DNA of 41,126 nucleotides, taken from assembly GCA_002470605.1 (NCBI GenBank), contig DKND01000007.1:1-41126 (forward strand), given 5' to 3'. Under the pieces are notes generated by a model. That model had not been told where the DNA came from, did not search any database, and saw only the letters and a program-made list of their open reading frames with translations. The DNA is from Opitutia bacterium UBA7397 (lineage in GTDB: Bacteria > Verrucomicrobiota > Verrucomicrobiia > Opitutales > UBA953). The translations under genes and the position numbers were made by a program. Position 1 is the first letter of the stretch. Every line of letters starts with the position of its first letter. Positions 36,875-41,126 of this stretch are shown here, in pieces.

Positions 36875-37483
36875 TCAGCGGCTGTAGAATTCGACGATGA
36901 TCTGGACGTTAATGTCAGAGGGGAGTTCTTCCTTGGCTGGCTCGCGGACGACTTGTCCGTTGAGTTGCTCTGGGAGAACGACGAGCCATGCGGGGCACGA
37001 ACGACCTTGGCCTTCTTCAACGGCGCGGGTGGCGAGCTGCTTGGAGGAGGTACGGTCGCGGACTTCGAGCTTATCGCCAGGGGAGGCGGAGAAGCTGGCG
37101 ACGTCGACCTTGTGGCCGTTAACGCGGATATGTCCATGGGCCACCAACTGACGGGCAGCGGCACGGGAATTTGCGAAACCAAGGCGATAGACCACATTGT
37201 CGAGACGGGTCTCAAGGATGCGGAGGAAATTGTCGCCGGCGACGCCACCCATGCGCTTAGCGCGGGCGAAAGAGAGACGGAACTGCTTTTCGGTGAGGCC
37301 GTACATCATGCGAAGCTTTTGCTTCTCATTGAGGCCGACGCCGTACTCGGAAACCTTACGGCGAGTGGTCTTACCGTGGATGCCCGGAGGATAGGGGCGA
37401 CGTTCTTCACCCTTGGAGGTGTTGAAGATGTTCTGACCGAAACGACGGTTCAGCTTGGTGGTAGGTCCAGTGTAGCGGGACAT
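36875..37483 (-). CDS. rpsD: 30S ribosomal protein uS4
   Basis: 202 aa. It begins MSRYTGPTTKLNRRFGQNIF and has the S4 RNA-binding domain around LDNVVYRLGFANSRAAARQLVAHGHIRVNG (about 94-123). The N-terminus lacks the zinc-binding cysteines found in C+ type S4, so it is the C- form. The mRNA leader is unusually A-rich (ACAAAAAATAAAAAAAC before the ATG). S4 often represses alpha-operon translation. Confidence 0.97.
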   Translation of the reverse strand: MSRYTGPTTKLNRRFGQNIFNTSKGEERRPYPPGIHGKTTRRKVSEYGVGLNEKQKLRMMYGLTEKQFRLSFARAKRMGGVAGDNFLRILETRLDNVVYRLGFANSRAAARQLVAHGHIRVNGHKVDVASFSASPGDKLEVRDRTSSKQLATRAVEEGQGRSCPAWLVVLPEQLNGQVVREPAKEELPSDINVQIIVEFYSR

Positions 37484-37522
37484 GTTTTTTTATTTTTTGT
37501 ATAGATGGCGGAGTGAGAGGAC

Positions 37523-37548
37523 CCGCCCGGTTTGCCATAGCCGGACGG
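37523..37548 (-). promoter_or_regulatory. Hairpin in the rpsK-rpsD spacer
   Basis: CCGTCCGG pairs with CCGGGCGG (one G-U) across a 10-nt loop, about 40 nt upstream of the rpsD ATG. It could be an autoregulatory or processing site; the sequence does not decide. Confidence 0.35.
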
Positions 37549-37566
37549 TGATGCGGAAAGGAAAGA

Positions 37567-38118
37567 TTAAACGCGACGGCGCTTAGGCGGGCGGCAGCCG
37601 TTGTGAGGGATCGGCGTGGTATCGAGAATCGAAGTCACGTTCAGACCCAGGACCTGCAAAGCACGAATCGCGCTGTCGCGACCCATACCTGGACCCTTCA
37701 CGCGGACGGAAACATCCTTGAGTCCGTGTGCCATGGCGAGCTTCGCAGCTTCCTGACAGACGACCTGTGCGGCGTAAGCCGTCGATTTGCGCGAGCCGCG
37801 GAACTGGTGTCGTCCGGCGCTGCCCCAAGAGATCACATTACCGCTGGCATCCGTGATGGTCACCTTGGTGTTATTGAAAGTCGCAAGGATGTGACAGATA
37901 CCGACGGTGATATTCTTCGATCCTTTGGCACGGCGGACCTTGATCTCGCCGATGTCTTCACCAAGCAATTCCTTGGCGGTGATTTCTTTGCGCTCCGGGG
38001 CGGCAGCTTCGACGGGGGCAACCACGGGGGCGGCAGCGTCGGCGGCAGGGGCAGCAGCATCAGCCGCAGGGGCTTTTGGCTTACGTACCTTGGGAGTCTT
38101 GGGGGCTTCTTCGCTCAT
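37567..38118 (-). CDS. rpsK: 30S ribosomal protein uS11 with N-terminal extension
   Basis: 183 aa, against about 129 for usual uS11. The conserved core begins near residue 66 (GSKNITVGICHILATFNNTKVTITD) and ends TTPIPHNGCRPPKRRRV. The first 60 or so residues are Ala/Pro/Lys-rich (for example KVRKPKAPAADAAAPAADAA), low in complexity and probably disordered. No start codon closer to the core matches homologues better, and the extension keeps the frame with no stop, so it is likely translated. Confidence 0.95.
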   Translation of the reverse strand: MSEEAPKTPKVRKPKAPAADAAAPAADAAAPVVAPVEAAAPERKEITAKELLGEDIGEIKVRRAKGSKNITVGICHILATFNNTKVTITDASGNVISWGSAGRHQFRGSRKSTAYAAQVVCQEAAKLAMAHGLKDVSVRVKGPGMGRDSAIRALQVLGLNVTSILDTTPIPHNGCRPPKRRRV

Positions 38119-38144
38119 CGTTAAATAATATTAGGAGATAAATT

Positions 38145-38525
38145 TTACTTCGCTGGAGCAGCGGCGACGCCGACCGTCTTACGCTTGCCCTTGCGGGTAC
38201 GGGCGTTGGTACGGGTACGTTGACCACGGACCGGGAGACCACGGAAGTGGCGCAATCCGCGGTAGCACTTGATGGCCTGGAGGCGCTTCAAGTTCTGCGC
38301 GATATCGCGGCGCAAGTCACCTTCGCACTTGTAGCCCATGCGTACAATGTACTCGACGATCTTGTTAAGCTGTTCCTCCGAAAGATTTTGGGCCCGCATC
38401 GCAGGATCAAAGCCTAAAGCTTCGCAAATCTCCGTGGCGCGGCAGGGGCCGATACCATAGATATAGCGGAGAGAAATCTCTACTTTCTTGTTGTTGGGAA
38501 TGTCTACGCCGAGGATTCGTGGCAT
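38145..38525 (-). CDS. rpsM: 30S ribosomal protein uS13
   Basis: 126 aa. MPRILGVDIPNNKKVEISLRYIYGIG at the start and LRHFRGLPVRGQRTRTNARTRKGKRKT near the end are typical. The ATG at 38525 is selected because homologues begin here, although the frame is open for 23 codons upstream. The leader is C/A-rich with CCAACC. It lies 26 nt above rpsK. infA and rpmJ, often found just before rpsM, are absent: only 78 nt separate it from map. Confidence 0.96.
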   Translation of the reverse strand: MPRILGVDIPNNKKVEISLRYIYGIGPCRATEICEALGFDPAMRAQNLSEEQLNKIVEYIVRMGYKCEGDLRRDIAQNLKRLQAIKCYRGLRHFRGLPVRGQRTRTNARTRKGKRKTVGVAAAPAK

Positions 38526-38603
38526 GGTGTCCGTGCTGGTTGGAAGGTGGGAAAGAGGTCGGAACTTGAAGGTTCGTGGTGGATTTGGAAGCAAAAAATG
38601 CGG

Positions 38604-39365
38604 TTAAGGCAGAGTTAAAATCTCAACCCCTGTTTCGGTGACTAAAACGGTGTGTTCAAAGTGGGCGGAAGGCTTGCCATCCGCGGTCCGGGCCGTCCAG
38701 CCATCGGCGGCCATAACAATCTTGTGGGTACCTAAATTCACCATGGGTTCAATGGCTAAAGCCATACCGGGCAGTAACTTAGGTCCAGTACCAGCTTTTC
38801 CATAATTAGGAATTTGAGGTTCTTCGTGCATCTTGCGACCTACCCCATGCCCAACGAAGTCGCGAACGATGCCATACCCGCCGGGGGCCAAGGCCGCCTG
38901 GATGGCCGCAGAGATGTCCCCCACCCTGCTTCCGGGGCGAACCGCTGCGATTCCTGCCATCAGCGCTTTTTCGGTGTCTTGGCAGAGTTGGCGAGCATCC
39001 GGAGCTACTTTACCCACGAGGATAGTCCGGGCATTATCTCCGATAAACCCATCGCGTCGGACAACCACATCGAGGGAGACCAAATCTCCTTCGCGGATGA
39101 TCCGATCCGCGGCGCCGATACCGTGCACGATTTCGTCGTTTAAAGAAATGCAAACATGGCCGGGGTAACTTAGTCGCCCCACCACATAACCAAAACAGGC
39201 GCTCTCGCACCCGTGCCGCATCATCAAACCGCGAGCCGCGGAATCCAGGCCAGCCGTAGAAATACCCGGGACGACCAAATCTGCTAAATCATGCAGGACA
39301 CGTGCGGCCGCCGTACAAGCGGCACGCATACGGCTGACATCATCGCCCGACTTCAGATCAATCAT
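38604..39365 (-). CDS. map: Methionine aminopeptidase type I
   Basis: Removes the initiator methionine from nascent proteins; 253 aa. It contains the pita-bread fold signatures HGIGAADRIIREGDLVSLDV (first metal Asp), GDNARTILVG (second Asp), VGHGVGRKMHEEPQIPNYG (metal His region) and the late metal Glu residues in LAIEPMV and AHFEHTVLVTE. ATG at 39365 is preferred to a TTG overlapping secY. It lies 10 nt after secY, the usual spc-operon position. Confidence 0.95.
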   Translation of the reverse strand: MIDLKSGDDVSRMRAACTAAARVLHDLADLVVPGISTAGLDSAARGLMMRHGCESACFGYVVGRLSYPGHVCISLNDEIVHGIGAADRIIREGDLVSLDVVVRRDGFIGDNARTILVGKVAPDARQLCQDTEKALMAGIAAVRPGSRVGDISAAIQAALAPGGYGIVRDFVGHGVGRKMHEEPQIPNYGKAGTGPKLLPGMALAIEPMVNLGTHKIVMAADGWTARTADGKPSAHFEHTVLVTETGVEILTLP

Positions 39366-39375
39366 CCGACGAGGC

Positions 39376-40902
39376 TCAGCGAGCAAAAGGACCCCAATGA
39401 TTCAAGGCCCAGGCTGCGGTACCGAGAACAAAAAGGATGAGACAGGTCTTTTCCAGCGAACCCAAAGCACTTGCTTCAGATTCCGAACGAAGTCCGGCGG
39501 CGGGGACGGCAACGCCGCCAATCCGTCCCTTCTTCAAGAAGCCTTCGTAGTTACGTTGTAATAAATAGGTCTCCACCTGGCGCATGGAATCCAACATCAC
39601 ACCCACGGTGATTAGGCCACCAGTACCACCCAAGAAGGTGGCCAAACGCATCGGGAAATTAAGCTGCAAGATGAACAGGTCAGGCATCAAGGCGATGATG
39701 AGCAGGAACAAGGAGCCGGCCAACGTGAGACGGGTCATCACGAAGTCGAGGAACTGGGCGGTATGCTCCCCCGGTCGGACGCCAAGGATGTAGCCGTTGT
39801 TTTTCTTCAAGTCATCCGCGATCTGTACCGGACGGAACATGATGGAGATCCAGAAGTAACTGAAACCGAAAATCAGAATCGCATAAACGGTGTAGTAAAA
39901 ACCGTTATTACGTGAAAAGAAATCGGCCCAGGTACGGAGAAAAGCGAGTTGCGGCGACAAGGTGCTCAAAGGATTGAGCAACATCGGAGGAAAGCTCATG
40001 ATGGCACCGGCGAAGATGACCGGCATGACGCCCGCGTAGTTGACCTTGAGCGGGAGGTAGTTGGTCTGGGCACCGTACATCTTGCGACCGACCATGCGCT
40101 GTGCGTACTGGATCGGGATTTTACGGACAGCTTGATTGATCGCCACCATCGCGGCGGTCACGAGCACGAAGAGCAATGCCATCCCGGCGGCCTTTTCCCA
40201 ACCGTGGGAATTGGCGGCGGCATCTCCGATTTTGCCACCGAAAGTCAAACCGACGAAAGAAGTGATCGCACCTGGAATATCAGCCAGGATACCAACGGTG
40301 ATTAGGACGGACGTGCCATTGCCAATGCCGCGTTGCGTGATCTGCTCACCCAGCCAAAGCATGACGATGGCTCCAGAGGTCAGGAGGCAGACGCCAAGGC
40401 AAACGAAGAGCGTCTTGCTCTGCATCACCACAATCGTGCCTTGGAAATTGCCTAAGCCAAGAGCCTGTCCGACCTGCTGAGGATTACAGAACGCTCCCAA
40501 CAACAAAGCAGACTGAACGACCGCGATGATAATCGTGAGGTAGCGAGAGTATTGGGCTACCTTCTGACGGCCGACTTCACCTTCTTGCTGCAAGCGGGCG
40601 ATCGAGGGGACAACGGCCGACATCAGCTGCATGATAATCGATGCACTGATATAAGGCATGATGCCCAAGGAGAATACCGCACCCTTAAGAAGCGCACCAC
40701 CCGTGAACATATTATACATCGCAACCACACCCCCCGACGACTTGTCAGCCATCGAATGGTAGTAATCCATAATGTCCTTCGGGTCGATGCCCGGAAGAGG
40801 GATGTTGGCGCCGATACGCGCAACAAAAATCAGGGCTACCGTGGCGACAAGCCGCGCCCTAAGCTCAGGAATCCTCCAACAGTTGGCGAAGGCCGAAAAC
40901 AT
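39376..40902 (-). CDS. secY: Preprotein translocase subunit SecY
   Basis: Channel-forming subunit of the Sec translocon, 508 aa with ten membrane spans. It begins MFSAFANCWRIPELRARL. The plug region (PGIDPKDIMDYYHSMADKSSGG) and the C-terminal cytoplasmic loops with GVRPGEHTAQFLDFVMTRLTLAGS are recognisable. The ATG at 40902 is chosen. An alternative GTG at 40929 overlaps the rplO stop as GTGA and would add nine residues. Confidence 0.96.
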   Translation of the reverse strand: MFSAFANCWRIPELRARLVATVALIFVARIGANIPLPGIDPKDIMDYYHSMADKSSGGVVAMYNMFTGGALLKGAVFSLGIMPYISASIIMQLMSAVVPSIARLQQEGEVGRQKVAQYSRYLTIIIAVVQSALLLGAFCNPQQVGQALGLGNFQGTIVVMQSKTLFVCLGVCLLTSGAIVMLWLGEQITQRGIGNGTSVLITVGILADIPGAITSFVGLTFGGKIGDAAANSHGWEKAAGMALLFVLVTAAMVAINQAVRKIPIQYAQRMVGRKMYGAQTNYLPLKVNYAGVMPVIFAGAIMSFPPMLLNPLSTLSPQLAFLRTWADFFSRNNGFYYTVYAILIFGFSYFWISIMFRPVQIADDLKKNNGYILGVRPGEHTAQFLDFVMTRLTLAGSLFLLIIALMPDLFILQLNFPMRLATFLGGTGGLITVGVMLDSMRQVETYLLQRNYEGFLKKGRIGGVAVPAAGLRSESEASALGSLEKTCLILFVLGTAAWALNHWGPFAR

Positions 40903-40925
40903 GGTGGAGGTTCGCGAACCGAGGT

Positions 40926-41126
40926 TCACTCAGCGACTCCGGTCGCTTTTTTCTCTTCAATCAGAATCACTTTTCCGCCTGCGGCCAAAATCTTGGCCTT
41001 AGCCGAATCAGAGAAACGATGCGCCTTGACGGTGACGGCACGTGAAAGATCACCCGTGCCAAGAACCTTAAGGATCGGAGCGTTGGAGCGTAAGACGCCC
41101 GCTGCTTTCAATTCTTCGAGACCGAA
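40926..41126 (-). CDS. rplO: 50S ribosomal protein uL15, C-terminal part (runs off window)
   Basis: The last 66 codons of uL15; the frame is open to the right edge. Residues ELKAAGVLRSNAPILKVLGTGD and the C-terminal AKAKILAAGGKVILIE match the family. It lies directly before secY, as in the spc operon. Confidence 0.92.
   Translation of the reverse strand, partial: FGLEELKAAGVLRSNAPILKVLGTGDLSRAVTVKAHRFSDSAKAKILAAGGKVILIEEKKATGVAE

Noticed and set aside
36841..37248. Extended N-terminus of rpoA (136 extra codons)
   Set aside because: It overlaps rpsD entirely and reads as Ser/Pro-rich noise. The ATG at 36840 matches the family start.

Overview
The window is a dense, 41 kb stretch of bacterial chromosome with moderate to high GC. 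It looks like a member of Verrucomicrobiota, perhaps the Opitutae/Opitutales side. That placement is an inference from the gene set: type III glutamine synthetase, a DUF362-like protein, non-SD C/A-rich leaders, and housekeeping sequences that are diverged but canonical. No rRNA is present to settle it. Almost every gene is on the minus strand and there are no mobile elements, CRISPR arrays or intergenic stretches over 300 bases.

Minus-strand blocks, in transcriptional order (right to left). (1) 40926-35276 is the end of the spc operon plus the alpha operon: rplO (partial), secY, map, rpsM, rpsK, rpsD, rpoA, rplQ, closed by a hairpin. (2) 35256-27121 holds a small membrane zinc-ribbon protein, guaA, dnaX, a YfcE-type phosphodiesterase, the helicase hrpB, a DnaQ-like exonuclease and malate dehydrogenase. 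It ends at a bidirectional terminator shared with a plus-strand DUF362-like gene. (3) 26049-22190 is a mixed section: an MFS transporter divergent from the DUF362-like gene, and a HemY-like oxidase divergent from a DUF481-like outer-membrane protein. (4) 22178-19834 is glnN, a type III glutamine synthetase with a likely sigma-54 promoter, a second sigma-70-like promoter and an operator-like palindrome. rpsU lies divergent to smc on the plus strand. (5) 19403-13727 is smc, an HtrA/Deg protease and an unrecognised membrane-anchored protein. (6) 13621-652 is the classic tRNA-Thr, tuf, tRNA-Trp, secE, nusG, rplK, rplA, rplJ, rplL, rpoB, rpoC cluster, with an attenuator-like hairpin between rplL and rpoB and a strong terminator after rpoC. 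An outer-membrane beta-barrel gene runs off the left edge.

Together the genes supply transcription (beta, beta-prime, alpha, NusG), translation (ribosomal proteins, EF-Tu, tRNAs), secretion (SecY, SecE), chromosome replication and segregation (DnaX, SMC), nitrogen assimilation and purine synthesis.

Points most worth a second look: dnaX carries an A10 slippery run followed by a hairpin, and the real-looking tau C-terminus lies in another frame. RpoC has lost all four cysteines of its second zinc site and carries a tandemly duplicated module next to it. glnN has a dual-promoter control region. Many mRNA leaders are CCAACC-rich and lack Shine-Dalgarno sequences.
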